Below are positions 18,964-30,204 of a DNA stretch of 64,000 bases, one piece after another; the stretch's first letter is position 1; each line of letters begins with the position of its first letter. The stretch is from positions 11,064,489 to 11,128,488 of the forward strand of contig NC_063259.1 in assembly GCF_019578655.1 (NCBI RefSeq), given 5' to 3'. A program made the translations under genes and the position numbers. Below the pieces are notes generated by a model, which saw only the letters and a list, made by a program, of their open reading frames with translations, did no database searches and was not told the origin of the DNA. This stretch comes from Ricinus communis. Lineage: Eukaryota; Streptophyta; Magnoliopsida; Malpighiales; Euphorbiaceae.

Positions 18964-20504
18964 ATGTCCACCAGACGAGGATCAGGAGTTTACAAGAGGA
19001 GGCAGACTGATGGTTCCTCTTCCTCTCGATTGTCAGGCGTTGCACCGACTAGTTCAGGCCAAATTAGACCACCGCAGCGCCATCGATTCTTACTTTTCCA
19101 AGGGCAGCCCACCTTTGAGCAAAGATATCAATCGATGAGGCACAAAGATTTGGGAAAGGGGCGTAGGATAGATCGCCAAGATCGAGACCGCTTGACTTGC
19201 AGTACCGCAGTCCGCCAATATCTTGAGACGCCCCCATTTCAACATTTCTTTGACATTGTTGAACCAACATATAGGGAGTTGACTGTGGAGTATGCCAGCA
19301 CTTTCTTTCTGCAAAGCCAGTTGCGGGACTTCCAACAACCGGATGCGATCAGTTTCAGACTAGCAAAACAGACTTTCACGTGAGTGTACAGCATTGGGGT
19401 ACACTTAGGCTTGTGGACTAAGGAGGATGCGGTCGGGAGGTCTACAACATCAGATACACACTGGTGTGTCATATCCGCATGTGGTCGAGATTTGATGACA
19501 CCGAGGATATGAAGCTAGCCACCCAAGGCGCCTAACTTGCCCGGTGGATCATGCAGTACTTGCATGCATTGTGGCTAGGACCATCACCGCGTAGGAGATA
19601 GCAGTGGTGTAGTTACCCACCGGACGTATTTATACTTTACAAAGATGCACCAAAGACCAAATTCACGACATGGGATACTTATTGGCCGGACAGACTGCCT
19701 TCCTGCAATAACTCAAAGAAGGTATTTTCCCGTTTTGGGACTTACATTACTCGACTGGCTAGGAGCTTAGGAGTTTTGGAGGAGGCGATACCACATTTGA
19801 CAGAGCTGGGGGTGATGGAAACGTTGGGACTTCCCCAGATGGTTAGTATGGGGATGGTGACACGTAGGCAGGGCCCGCTAGGACCAGAGTATAGACTGAG
19901 GAATGCTCTCTGGCAAGACTCGAGAGGAGCGACCTGCCCTACAAGCCCATGGTGCTTAGGATATCCCACCTTCTTCTGATATTCCAGAGTCTTCCTCCGC
20001 ATCGGCCTACTCAGCCCTTCCGGTTCTTCATCACCGTTTTAGGAGTATCCCCTATTGAGTTTGTAGAGTCAGAGTGCGAGGTTGCGCGAGGAGCGAAGCA
20101 GAAAGATTTCATTCGATAAGAGGCTTTTCAACAGGACCTTTTATAGCGTCAGGCTGAGTTTCAGAGCCAAATGATGGCTCAACAATGTCAGAGGCCTCTA
20201 TGGCGAATGACTTGTTTGATGATATTTTTGCTACAGACTTTGCACCTGCCTGTCCATAGAGCCGGGTTCCAGAACAGAGCCATTTTGACATCCCTCTAGC
20301 GAATGATCCAGCTGGCCCTCCCTTTCCGACTGAGCACCCTTTAACACAGCAGACTGACGAGCCTCCTATTGACACTACTCCTGCTGATCCACCAGCTCCT
20401 GCATGTGACACTACTTCCGATCCTCGAGAGCGCCACCTCCACCACCGCATCACCAACGCCCTAATATACCTGCTGATGCAGCTCTTTTCACTCTGGAGCC
20501 ATAA
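18964..20504 (+). pseudogene. A ORF1 pseudogene
   Basis: Starts MSTRRGSGVYKRRQTDG, a basic Ser-rich head, then FFDIVEPTYRELTVEYASTF and DAISFRLAKQTF, homologous to ORF1 of B. The first 140 codons are open; stops and frameshifts follow. Later pieces also match B: FGTYITRLARSLGVLEEA, then GLPQMVSMGMVTRRQGP and EYRLRNAL. The C-terminus is proline-rich (PADPPAP), ending at TAA 20502-20504. The ELTxEFLSTF...FRLxG region matches the extra ORF known in many plant Athila-type elements. Function unknown; no membrane segment seen. Confidence 0.65.
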
Positions 20505-20574
20505 TCAGGGCAGTATTAGTTTCTTTTTCCTTTTTCATTTCTTATATTTTGTACACTGAGGATAGTGTGTCCTT

Positions 20575-20586
20575 CAAGTGTGGGGT
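20575..20586 (+). other. A internal second polypurine box
   Basis: CAAGTGTGGGGT, 71 nt after the ORF1 stop, preceded by ACACTGAGGATAGTGTG. It is near-identical to the true polypurine tract at 21879-21890. Confidence 0.65.
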
Positions 20587-21878
20587 GGGTGATATTTATC
20601 CCATCTCAGTTATTTGTTTATTCTTTGTGCAATTTTTTGTAAAATTTTGAAAATTTTTCACTTTGTTTCGATGCTTTTACCGTTGACTTGCTTTTGGAAA
20701 TCCTATTTATGTCCATGTGATCGGGTAAAACTGATAGTGTTGAGTCTTGCGGAAGAATGTAAGATAATTAGTTTGAGTTTTAACTAAGTTGCTTTGGTTT
20801 ATCTAATTCTATTTTGATGATTTTTTGTTTGGAACCTACTCAAAAGCACACTTATGAGAAATTGAGCCTAAATTGTAAGCATACACTTTATATGCTTGTA
20901 TTTATTTCTTGTTGAGAGTGCCAATTACTGTCTTTACTTTTAGAACTTGCTCGGTAATGCTTATGAGGGCCACAAGGAGAGTTTAACACTTTGGTATGAT
21001 AGAGGCACTTAGGTTTTTCATTCTAGCCAAATAGCCTTCATTCATTTATTGATTCTATAGATAACCCCTTCTTTTACCATATTTTTTTTATCATATTCCA
21101 TTACCACTTAGTTTTATTCTGCTTTGAGTTATGATTTTGCACATGAGTTGTTTTTATTGGGAATTTTTATCTCGGGAATAGTGTGGAATCTTATAGCAGC
21201 TTTCTTCAATCCAAAACTAATTCACTCTATTATGTGAATGTTCTTCCCTTATGAAAAAAAAGAAAAAAAAGAAAGAAAAAGAAAAGAAAAGAAATAGAAG
21301 AATAAGAGGGAAAGGTGATGAAAAGAAAGAAAGTAAGTGAGCTAAACATTTTGACTTGATTCCTATTTCCCACCTTAGACTACTGTCCATTGTTTACCCC
21401 TTGTGATCATTATGATTTGTGTGCATGTCATGTATTTCATTGCAGAACACCATAGGTTCAACTCTAACCAAATTTACCTACCCCTACCTAATCCCCATTA
21501 CAACCCTTATAAAGACCTCTTGACATGGTTATTGACTCTCCATAAGTGGTAAAAGTAGGATTTAAGAGCAAGAATATAGTAAGTAAGGCAGTAGTTGATG
21601 CATTGAGCGATTAAACACTACCCTTTAAACACTTTGAGTGATTTAGAGTGAATCTGATGAGGAATTGGTTCTGAATAATTTTGTTAAGATAGTATTTTAT
21701 GAATTATTGGCATCTTGGTTGTGATACTTGAATTGATTACTTTGTTTCTTTTTGTTTGACTTATGCTTGTTAAGGATATGTGCATGAACTCTCTAGCTTG
21801 TCTGTCAGTTTAAGTATTGTTCCTTAGTGGTTTATTTTCCTTATTTTACTTTTGATTGCTTGAGGACAAGCAATGAGC
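20587..21878 (+). mobile_element. A non-coding 3' region
   Basis: 1.3 kb without a gene. A purine run of A and G occupies about 21245-21310. The end carries CTTGAGGACAAGCAAT, shared with B and C. Confidence 0.5.
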
Positions 21879-21890
21879 TAAGTGTGGGGT
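21879..21890 (+). other. A polypurine tract
   Basis: TAAGTGTGGGGT, 4 nt before the 3' LTR. Confidence 0.8.
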
Positions 21891-21894
21891 TATT

Positions 21895-23455
21895 TGATGT
21901 GCGTAAAATACACACATCTAAATAGGGTTTTTGAGATCGATTTTATGGATATTTGGATATGAATTGGTACCAACACTCACCTTATGCGTCTGTTTGTGTG
22001 CATTAGGTCCAAAAGAAGTCAAAGAATGAAAAAGGGAAGAATTGGAGCATAATTGGACGTCAAAGCTGCCGAGACGAGCTAAGTACGAGCATCAGGAAGC
22101 TAAATATGGCCGTGTTGGTTTCAACACTGGCCGTGTTACCAACACGGCCATGTTGCGTGCATCAAAACATCAAAGAAATGGAAGTTCTTAGGGAGCACGG
22201 CCACAGAGAGTAACACGGCTAGGAACACCAGCCCATGTCCCCAACATGGGCAAGAACACGGCCGTGTTGGCAGCAACAGGGGGAATAATTAAAAGAATGA
22301 AGAGAGGAAAGAAAGAAGGGAGGCTAGGGTTAGAACATCAAAAACTCATCTTTTTCTTTATCTAAGGGTTTTGTGAGTTGAAACTAAGGGAAAAGGAGAT
22401 TTGGATCAAGGTTTCAATCGGATTCTCTTCAGAAAGAGAGGAGGCTAGGGTTAGAACGTCCCAAACCCTAATATTTCTCTCTCTAAGGGTTTTCTGAGCT
22501 GAAACCAAGAGAAAAGGAGACTTGGATCAAGGTTTCAATCGGATTCCCTTCAAAGATTGAAGATTGGGCGAGGTTCGTTGATTGGCTTTCAAATTGAGCA
22601 AGAGGAAAAAGAATCGATTCAATTCGAGCAAGAGGAATTGAGGCTGTTTACACTCATCCAAGGGTGTAATCGGATTTTCTTTACCTTTGCTCATTGTTGT
22701 AATTGAATTCTTGTGCATTTTGATAATGAACATGATTAGCTAGATTGATTAAATCCATTGGGATTTCTTCACTATGTTGGTTTAGTATTATATTGTTAGA
22801 TTGTTTGGATTAGTTTTGTATTCTTCTTGCTTTCAGTATTAATAAGATAATCATTATTCATAAGACGTTATGAATTGTGTGTTTAGATTACTTTGTGTGA
22901 TTGAGAAGTCCATTAGGCATTTGGAATTTTGAATAGCAAGAACTAGTTAATAATCGCTTAGAGATAAGGATAGTTAACTAGCCGGATTAAGAATTAACAA
23001 AGCTTAATAGAGGCGGATTAAAGCTTAATGCTAATTTAAGAATCAATCGTTAGGAAGAGATTCCAACTTTAGGTTATTAGATTTAGGAATTCGGTTATCT
23101 CGAGAGAGAAACCGAATTCGGTTAAGAATTTGTCCATGGGTAGCATAATTAGATTCAACAATCCTTTATCTTTTGTTTGATTGCCAACTAGTTTAGGTTC
23201 CCTTTGGGTTTGCTCTCTTGCCTTAGTTATTTTAGTTATCAATTACTCTTGCATCTCCCTTAGAATTTAGATTGTAGCTATTAGTTAGTTTAGAAAGTAT
23301 TCATCACTCATTTTAGGTTAATATAACAAAGAACAAAGGAGTAACTCTGGGCTTTCACTTTCCCGAGGAATACGACCTTGATACTCGCTATTAATGCTAG
23401 ACTGCATCGATAGGTACACTGCCTTAGATTGTAGCTAACACGATTTAGCCTATCA
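21895..23455 (+). repeat. A 3' LTR
   Basis: 1561 bp, same ends as the 5' LTR except AGCCTATCA at the terminus. It keeps the 121-bp tandem duplication (units at 22320 and 22441) and a fuller palindrome array (about 22105-22285). Scattered differences and three indels from the 5' LTR show that the insertion is not very recent. Confidence 0.92.
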
Positions 23456-23460
23456 ATCAG

Positions 23461-24585
23461 CCTGATGCAGTTTACTTTAGACTTGGGGGAAGGGAGTTCT
23501 CAATGTCAGTTCCATAATTCAGCATGTATTTGGGATTATAGACTGAGCAGGAGACCTCGGGTGAGGAGTATCAGGGATGTCTCTACATCAACCCAATCTC
23601 GTACGACACCATGTGGGATTCATTGGTACTCAGGCTGGAATCATACTACCCAGCAGGTTTAAGGCGTCTAGCATTCCGGATCATCTCCGCTATCTCCATA
23701 CTTTATTAGCTTACACGATTACAGGCAGGGGAGATAGTTTTGGAGCTGTAACACAGACTGATGTCTTCATCCTCTGGGCTATACAACATCGTAAGAAGCT
23801 TGACTTAGGATATCTGTTGGCTCGTCAAATCCGTTCATTTATAATAGATGCTTAGAAGAAGATGCACTACTATTTTGGCCCGTATGTCACTAGGTTAGCC
23901 AAGAGACTAGATGTATTGGATGACTGTCTGTCAGAGCTTTCACAGATTGCTGATATGACACCACTAGGGATCAGAAAGATGATCAACATGCAGATGATCA
24001 TGGCTACAAAACACCCACATGGCATAGAGTATAGGCTCGTAAACGCAATAGTCAAGGAGGCTAGAGAGACAGCAGCTAGAGGAGCCTAAGACCTGACGGT
24101 TGGGATTCCAGATGTTAGGATTCCTAACCCAGCCAGAGTGTTTATGTTTACATCTAGAGTCTCATCTTCTTATTCTACAGGGACATTGAGTGCTCAGATT
24201 AGTGCTTTTGGCTGACCGACTAGATCGAGTCTACGATTTACAGCAACAACACTACACTGAGTTTGCACAGTAGAGAAAGGAGTTTGGGCAGTTTTAAGAG
24301 GAGACTACGACACAGTTTCAAGGTTTAAACGATATGCTCCAGCAGCTTATGCATGGGTTGGAGAGGTAGGCCACCCAGACATACCTAATGGTGGAGCAGA
24401 TTAAAAAGAAGGTGGAGACCGGAGCACAAAATCAGCGATTCGTCGATGATATGGAGTTCCATCTAGCAGGATGCTTCACGGACCCTGTGCCACCACCACC
24501 GCCCCCTCCTTCAGCGACTTCCCCTACTCTTCATCCTCCAGCAGATCCGGCTAGTGAGGATGCGCCTTCGGCAGACTACCAGTAG
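23461..24585 (+). pseudogene. B1 ORF1, 3' part
   Basis: Resumes after A and its target duplicate: PDAVYFRLGGREFSMSVP, a frameshifted middle, DHLRYLHTLLAYTITGRGDS, GYLLARQIRSFI, YFGPYVTRLAKRLDVLDDCL and GIEYRLVNAIVKEARETAA. A Gln-rich coiled-coil-like region follows, then a proline run (VPPPPPPPSATSPTLHPP) and stop TAG at 24583. Several in-frame stops. Confidence 0.65.
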
Positions 24586-24847
24586 TGAAAAAAAAAGTTT
24601 GTGCTATTTTTCTTTTTCCTTTTTATTTTCCTTCTTTATTTTATTTTACTTTATTTTCTATTCTTTTTTGCATTTTCAATTTTATGTTATTTTCTTTCAT
24701 TTTCCTTTCATGTTAATTTATTTTAGTAGAACACTTTGCTTTGCCATCTTGATATGTACATTTAGTATGATCTTCAATGATTATGATGTGCTAGTTATGT
24801 GCTATACCCAGTTTTAATTTTTCTAATACTGTGGACAATGTTATACT

Positions 24848-24859
24848 CAAGTGTGGGGT
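24848..24859 (+). other. B1 internal second polypurine box
   Basis: CAAGTGTGGGGT, about 260 nt after the ORF1 stop, preceded by ACTGTGGACAATGTTATACT. Identical box in B2. Confidence 0.65.
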
Positions 24860-26315
24860 AGGTATCTGTGGCTATATCTCTTAATTGCTTAAAGGCAATG
24901 ATAATGGACTATTCTTAAGATGTTAGGACCTAGGTTTTTTATGACATTCAAGTTTAGTTTATTCTCTCGTAACTAATGAATTAATTCACACACTAGTACT
25001 TGATTGTCCCTCTCTATCTTTTGTTCTTGAAAGCAATTTCACTGTATTCAATATGTCAATTTGGTCGGGTTAAACCGGTTTTACTTAAGTTCCTTGCAAA
25101 TTTACAACCTTTGACTGTGAACTTTGATTATGTCAATCTCGTATTCAATTTATGTGATGATTCAATTGATAAGTCTAGGATCCAATTGCAAATTTTAGTC
25201 ACTTCAAACGTGATTTTTTGAACCAAATTGAGCATCCATTGCACATTATGCTCATGACTTTTCTTGTTTGAGTGTGGGCTGTACTTAATATTGTTTATAG
25301 AACTTGCTCTGTAATGCTTGTTGAGCTTACATGAATTGTTGAATACCATTAGATGATTTGGGCAACTTAGGATTTCACCACATCTAGCCAAAAGCCTACC
25401 CTCTGTTTCCATTAGTTAGCCAGTTTGAGCATTAACCTTTTCTTCATAATTTACACCTAATAACTGCACATACACCATTCTATACATCTGTGTTTCCTTT
25501 CACCCTATATACTGAGTAATTATGTGTTATGTTTCTTCATTTATGGGATCATAGTGCCTAATGTTGTTCTAAATTCACTTAGTCTCTTTTAGTCATTCTT
25601 TGATGCTCCCTTCAATCCAAAGTGGATAACCATTCTTATTGTTTATGTCAGTAACCACAGCAGCCCCTATATAAGCTGCTGTAATATATATACATAGTAT
25701 ATATAAAAAAAAAAAGAAGATAAAAAGAAAGAAAAATTTATGACTTACTTCTTAGCTCTTAGCTCTTTTGAATTTAACTCTTGTGAGCATCCTTTACCTC
25801 AAATAAGGCTTAGTGAGTATTTTTGTTGTTTTAGCACTCAGTTCTTGAAGCATTCATTTCACAAAAGTGCATGATTTTTCAGTATACTTTACACTTCTAT
25901 CCAAATATTCTTACCTTTACCTCAGCCACATTTCAACCCTTGAAAAGACCCTTTGATTTTAGTATTCAATTATTCGCGGTAGCAAAGATGAGATTTATGA
26001 GCAAGCTTACGATAAACAGGTTCTGTGCAGCTGCATTGAGGGAATTTTCTTATTTACCTGTAAACACTGTGAGTGATTTGAGAGATTCCTGTGAGGCAAT
26101 GGTTCTTAGTCTTTAATGCTGAATTGTTATATCAGTTGTGCTTCGAGATGGTATTATTATAGTTCTTCCTTAAAGGTGTATAACTTGTTAGTTACTTGAG
26201 TTTCATTCTTTATATGTTGAATAAGGTTGAGTTGTGAACTTTAGCATGGATTCTGAGGGGTGATTGTTGCTTGTGCATGTATTGAGTTATTGATTGCTTG
26301 AGGACAAGCAAAAAC
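24860..26315 (+). mobile_element. B1 non-coding 3' region
   Basis: No gene seen. It contains an AT palindrome (ATATATATACATAGTATATAT) followed by a purine run at about 25704-25737, and ends with GCTTGAGGACAAGCAAAAAC. Very similar to B2 51278-52735. Confidence 0.5.
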
Positions 26316-26329
26316 TTAAGTGTGGGGTG
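26316..26329 (+). other. B1 polypurine tract
   Basis: TTAAGTGTGGGGTG, 3 nt before the 3' LTR. Confidence 0.8.
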
Positions 26330-26332
26330 ATT

Positions 26333-27769
26333 TGATATGCATCATATTATACATATTTACATGCCCAATTGTTTACATTTTTGTGCATAGTTATCTCGTT
26401 TTATGCCAGAATCACCTGTCTTTTGGTTCCTTTCACGTTTCAGGTGATTATCGAGGGACATTATCAATAATCAAGGGAAATATGCGCAATTACGGACCAA
26501 AATCCATCAAATTGAGCAAGGACTAGGATTCCAAGGTTGAGCATGGCCTGGACTCCGGCCGTGCTGAACCATCAAATAGTTGCCCTTCAAGAGTGCCATT
26601 TTGGCACGATTTTCGAAGCCACCACGGCCCGTGGTGGCTAAGCACCGGCTAGGGCATGGCCTGGAAAAAATCGCGAGTTGTAGAATGTGGAGGTCCAGCA
26701 TGGGCTTGACCACGGCCGTGCTGAAGGAATTATATAGGCAAAAACGATTTGCTGAATGAGGGTTCGATTTTCTGACTTGATTTCCATTATACAAGCTTAG
26801 ACCATCTTCCTCTAAACTTCAATACTTGACCTTAGAAGATCATTTCATCTATTGAAGGAAGAATTAAAACTGTTTTAACATCAAATTGAAGATCAAGACA
26901 AGATTTGGAAGCATTCAAGAGGTAAATTAGGGTTTACTATTCTGAATTGGGGAATTAGGGTTTCTCATCCAACTTGAAGTAGAAGGGTATACATGCCTTT
27001 AATTTACTTTTCTGAATCTATTCTTTACTTTGTGTTGCTTATTAGTATGAGTGACTAAATTTGTCAAACCCATTGGGGTTCCTAAGTTGTTGGATTGATT
27101 TTAATGTTTATGAGATTTTGATTATCAATGCTTGTCTCTTCTTGATTTCATTATTATTGAGAAATCACTTTATTCATGAGACATTGTGAGTTGTGGTATT
27201 CAGATTGCTTCATGTAATTGAGAAATTCATTTAGTAATTGGAAATTTGAATAGCAAGAATTGGTTAATAATCACTTAGAGATAAAGGTAATTGGCTAGCC
27301 AGATTAAGAATTAACAAAGCTTAATAGAGGCAGGTTAAACCTTAATGCTAATCGAATAATTGATCATTAGGAAAAGATTCCAACTTTAGTTTATTAGGTT
27401 TAGGAATTCGGTTATCTCGAGAGGGAGACCAAATTCAGTTAAGAATTCATCCACGGGTAATTGCAATTGATAATCAATATAATCTCTATCTTCACTAAAA
27501 TCCAACTAGCTTAGTTCCCCAAAGGTTTGCTTTTTCCTTCGAGAGTTTTCCGAAATCCTTTCAGATTATTTGACACTTAATTAATTGTTTGTTCATATTT
27601 AATAATAGCATAATACTTCATCGATTTTGTTTAGGTTAGATAACATAAGACGCTGTAGTAGGTCTAGGATCACCTTTTCCCGAGAATACAACCTTAATAC
27701 TCACCATTTGTGCTAGTTTGCATCGATAGGTTCACTGCCTTAGATTTTAGCTACACAAATAACATATCA
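26333..27769 (+). repeat. B1 3' LTR
   Basis: 1437 bp from TGATATGCATCATATT to AACATATCA. Palindrome array about 26545-26725 (GGCCGTGCTG, CCACCACGGCCC), then a TATA box ATTATATAGG at 26729-26738. It is followed by TATGT at 27770-27774, the target duplicate whose partner stands before B2. Confidence 0.9.
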
Positions 27770-27771
27770 TA

Positions 27772-27960
27772 TGTCAACTATCTCAAGTCTTTGCTATGCA
27801 ATTTCTCGAAGTGTTCCTTTGTACACTTGCCTCGAGACGAGAATTAGATGGCAGATGTGCTGGCTACCTTGTCATATATGTGGGTCAATCCCTTACAACT
27901 TCTGATGAAGCTTATGATGATTGTGAAATCAGGTGCGCCTTGTTATCAAGGGGGGTTTAG
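27772..27960 (+). pseudogene. F1 RNase H C-terminal fragment
   Basis: Joined across B, the gene reads ...EEKLKPYV (left of B2) then NYLKSLLCNFSKCSFVHLPR and MADVLATLSYMW, the classic end of a plant Ty3/gypsy RNase H (HLPRxENxMADxLATL). A stop replaces Gln before MADV. Confidence 0.75.
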
Positions 27961-28194
27961 ACATTACTTCGGTGATCTTTAATCGTTTCGAAATGGCAGC
28001 AACATACCACTTTTTGTGATTTCTTTCTATTAAAGAATCAGACTAACAATTGAAATATTCTCATTATGAACTGAGCGGGGCTAGTGAGGAATTACCTATT
28101 TTTTGAATTAAAAATGAAATGTAAAAAATGTAAATGTAAATGCAATTTCAGATGAGACCAGAAGAGAAGACATGGTTTTGCAATCTAAAGAGGT
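27961..28194 (+). mobile_element. F1 deleted integrase region
   Basis: RNase H and the integrase C-terminus are only about 235 bp apart here, so the integrase core has been lost. No gene seen. Confidence 0.45.
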
Positions 28195-28449
28195 TCATAA
28201 AAAATAGGAAAGAAGAAGCGACTGCTGGGAAAGATCAGAGCTAGCGATCTAGTATTGAAGCATACAAGACCTACTGCATTCAACCTAAGAGGGAAGTTCA
28301 AACCGAATTAGGAAGGCCCATACTTGATAAAGAAGATCCTGCCCAAAGGTGTTGTTAAGATCTCGGACCTGGAGGAGAATGAGTTCACCGAACCAATCAA
28401 CTTAGATCATCTCAAGAAATACTATATACAAATAATAAAAGATAAATAA
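28195..28449 (+). pseudogene. F1 integrase C-terminus
   Basis: LLGKIRASDLVLKHTRP, GKFKPN, a stop for Trp, EGPYLIKKILPKG, then NLDHLKKYYI and stop. This is the GPY/F module that ends Ty3/gypsy integrase and the pol polyprotein. Confidence 0.75.
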
Positions 28450-28464
28450 ATAATAGAAAAAAAG

Positions 28465-29495
28465 CATGCCAATCGGAAAACCTGAAAAGGCTGATTAGGC
28501 AAATGTCAAGGCAAAAGAAAAAAAATAATCAGCTAAAAGATCTGAAAAGACTGGCTGATAATAGGAGTTATATCTTAATAAATAAAAGATGTACCCATCT
28601 AGGCTTTTACTAAATGAATAAATTGTTAGAATTATTATCAAACATATGTATGTCTGTTTATCATTCTACACACTAACTGAAAGAAAAGTAAAGCTAAAAG
28701 TTCTAAGCAAAATAAATGAGATCTAAAAAGAAGCATAATTTCTATCTTTTTCTTCTCTTCACATTTGCATCCTTAGATAGAGTAAATAGTTCTTGAGCCC
28801 TCTTAAATCAAGCAAAGCCGGGAGAAATGGAAATTTGGAGCTGAACCCAAGCCTTGAAGTTGTCATCAGTGGTCAGATCCCCCTCGAAGTCATGGTTTAG
28901 CTCTATATCTCGATAGGGCACAGTCTCTTCATCTTATTCAGGAAATCCTGTCTGAGTGGGGAAGCCTTCAAATTCAAGATGGAATTCCAAGATTCGTTGC
29001 TTTTGGCCATACTGGAGGTAAAGTTTTGAAGGTGTGTAAAAAGTGGATGCTTGTAGTTTGGGTAAAGGTATGGAATCACCATACACCATGAGTGTGACAT
29101 GCTTGATTCTCCACCAAGGGCAAGTCCACCAAATGAGTGTGTTTGAAATGCCTTTCATCTAGGAGATCTAGCCATCATGACCCCGTGAGCTAACAAAGGT
29201 TGAGTTTGCATGTGCTTCACCTCGTACTTGTCGATATTCCTTGGAATGGTTAGTATCTGAAGCTTCTTCCGCAACCAAATATGTAAAAAGAGAAAATAAG
29301 ATGGAAAATGGAAAGAAGAGAAAGAAAACAAAGGAAAGAAGCAAAGCTGAAAACCCAAAAAGGGTGGCATAGGAAAAAATAAATTCTGCTAAGTCGAAAA
29401 CTCGAAAGGATGGGTTAGGCAAGAGTTAAGACAAAATCTTGCTAAGCTGAAATCCGAAAAAGGCAGCTTAGGCAAAAATTAAGGCAAAAGAATGA
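28465..29495 (+). repeat. F1 degenerate hairpin repeats
   Basis: Five imperfect units of the type AAGCTGAAAACCCGAAAAGG-GCAGCTTAGGCAAAA, at about 28472, 28522, 29344, 29391 and 29438 (the last three with a period near 47). The best unit has CTAAGCTG (29442-29449) pairing with CAGCTTAG (29464-29471). Such units lie between pol and the extra ORF in both F copies. Confidence 0.55.
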
Positions 29496-30035
29496 AAATA
29501 ATGAAAGAAAAAAGATTTAGTTGTGTATCTGTAAGAGAACAAGGCTGCCACCAAACTATTGATGGATTTTATACATGTCTAACCCAATGATGGTTTTAGC
29601 CAAGATGACTGGACCTTATTTGCTCCATGCTCCACTTGGTTGATGATATCATCAATTATGATATCTCCCTCTCCCTAAAGAGAAATCATCAAAAATTGGA
29701 CAGGAAGGCAAAAGTCCAGCATCTGAAGGCGTGCCCTTTTCTTTCATCTCATAGCAAGAAATCAACAAAGTAAGGGTAATATACTCGCCAATAGAATGAG
29801 AAAGTACTTCAGCTGGGGGCATATCAAACAATTCTACCAGTCTACTAGGAAAGGGCTCGTTAAATTTTGGTAGGGAAATGGGATCCCTAGAATCCATGGG
29901 AATGCCAAGAATAGTAGAGAAATCTTTAATCATGGGACATAACTCCTGTCCATCAAATTTTAAGGCATGATCCCTTGTGCACCAAAAGTTGATAGTAGAA
30001 TGGAGGAACCCATAATCAAGTCTGGTGTGTTGCAT
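28742..30035 (-). pseudogene. F1 antisense extra ORF (DUF7745-like)
   Basis: Tat-lineage elements often carry an extra gene between pol and the 3' LTR. Here the minus strand reads AMQHTRLDYGFLHSTINFW, ALKFDGQELCPMIKDFSTIL, then AKTIIGLDMYKIHQ and FGGSLVLLQIH, resembling the DUF7745 family (INFWDP...DLxPTIEEY; FGGSPLLLQIW). Further on it reads TFYTPSKLYLQYGQKQRI and a basic end near VKRRKR, with TAG at 28742. The middle overlaps the hairpin repeats and may be an intron. Upstream, copy 1 has TGA for the Trp in GDEW of copy 2. Function unknown. Confidence 0.55.
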
Positions 30036-30189
30036 GGCCTTGAATGGTAAAAGATGGAATTTCCCTTGTTTAATTCATTCATCACCTATTAGGGTTTTGA
30101 GGAGAGCTTGCAAGCTTTTGGCATTCTTTGGGACATCTTTTTGGATTTATGAAGTGTGAAATCACATGTGAGGAAGTAAGGGGGGTCAT

Positions 30190-30204
30190 GGATATATATA
30201 GGCC
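30190..30204 (-). promoter_or_regulatory. Possible TATA box of the F1 antisense ORF
   Basis: Minus strand GGCCTATATATATCC, about 100 nt upstream of the first conserved residues. The sequence is nearly symmetric and could also serve the plus strand. Conserved in F2 at 55505-55519. Confidence 0.35.

Larger units (their letters stand above)
14906..23455 (+). mobile_element. A: non-autonomous Athila-like element nested in B1 ORF1
   Basis: 8550 bp, LTRs 14906-16414 and 21895-23455, target duplicate ATCAG at 14901-14905 and 23456-23460. B2 at 49876-49885 shows the empty site. The interior carries a short Gag lacking the capsid domain, a captured antisense fragment, the pre-RT linker, hairpin, palindrome array, TATA, leader intron, ORF1, internal polypurine box, 3' region and polypurine tract. 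Protease, RT, RNase H and integrase are absent. Confidence 0.92.
3508..27769 (+). mobile_element. B1: Athila-like LTR element, pol-less, interrupted by C and A
   Basis: Order on the plus strand: truncated 5' LTR, tRNA-Asp primer site, gag, protease, an unrecognised segment in place of RT-RNase H-integrase, conserved hairpin, palindrome array with TATA box, leader intron, ORF1, internal polypurine box, 3' non-coding region, polypurine tract, 3' LTR. Removing C and A leaves about 9.5 kb. Every gene is broken by stops or frameshifts. B2 at 43886-53620 is the same insertion duplicated. The element lies inside an RNase H gene of a Tat-like element, with right target duplicate TATGT at 27770-27774. 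Confidence 0.85.

Noticed and set aside
24554..24817. Phe-rich open frame after B1 ORF1 (also 51020-51235)
   Set aside because: Product of a T-rich tract after the ORF1 stop; hydrophobic by composition only.
29155..29422. Hydrophobic minus-strand open frames over the hairpin repeats (also 54484-54750)
   Set aside because: Created by the A-rich repeat units; more likely an intron or spacer of the antisense ORF.
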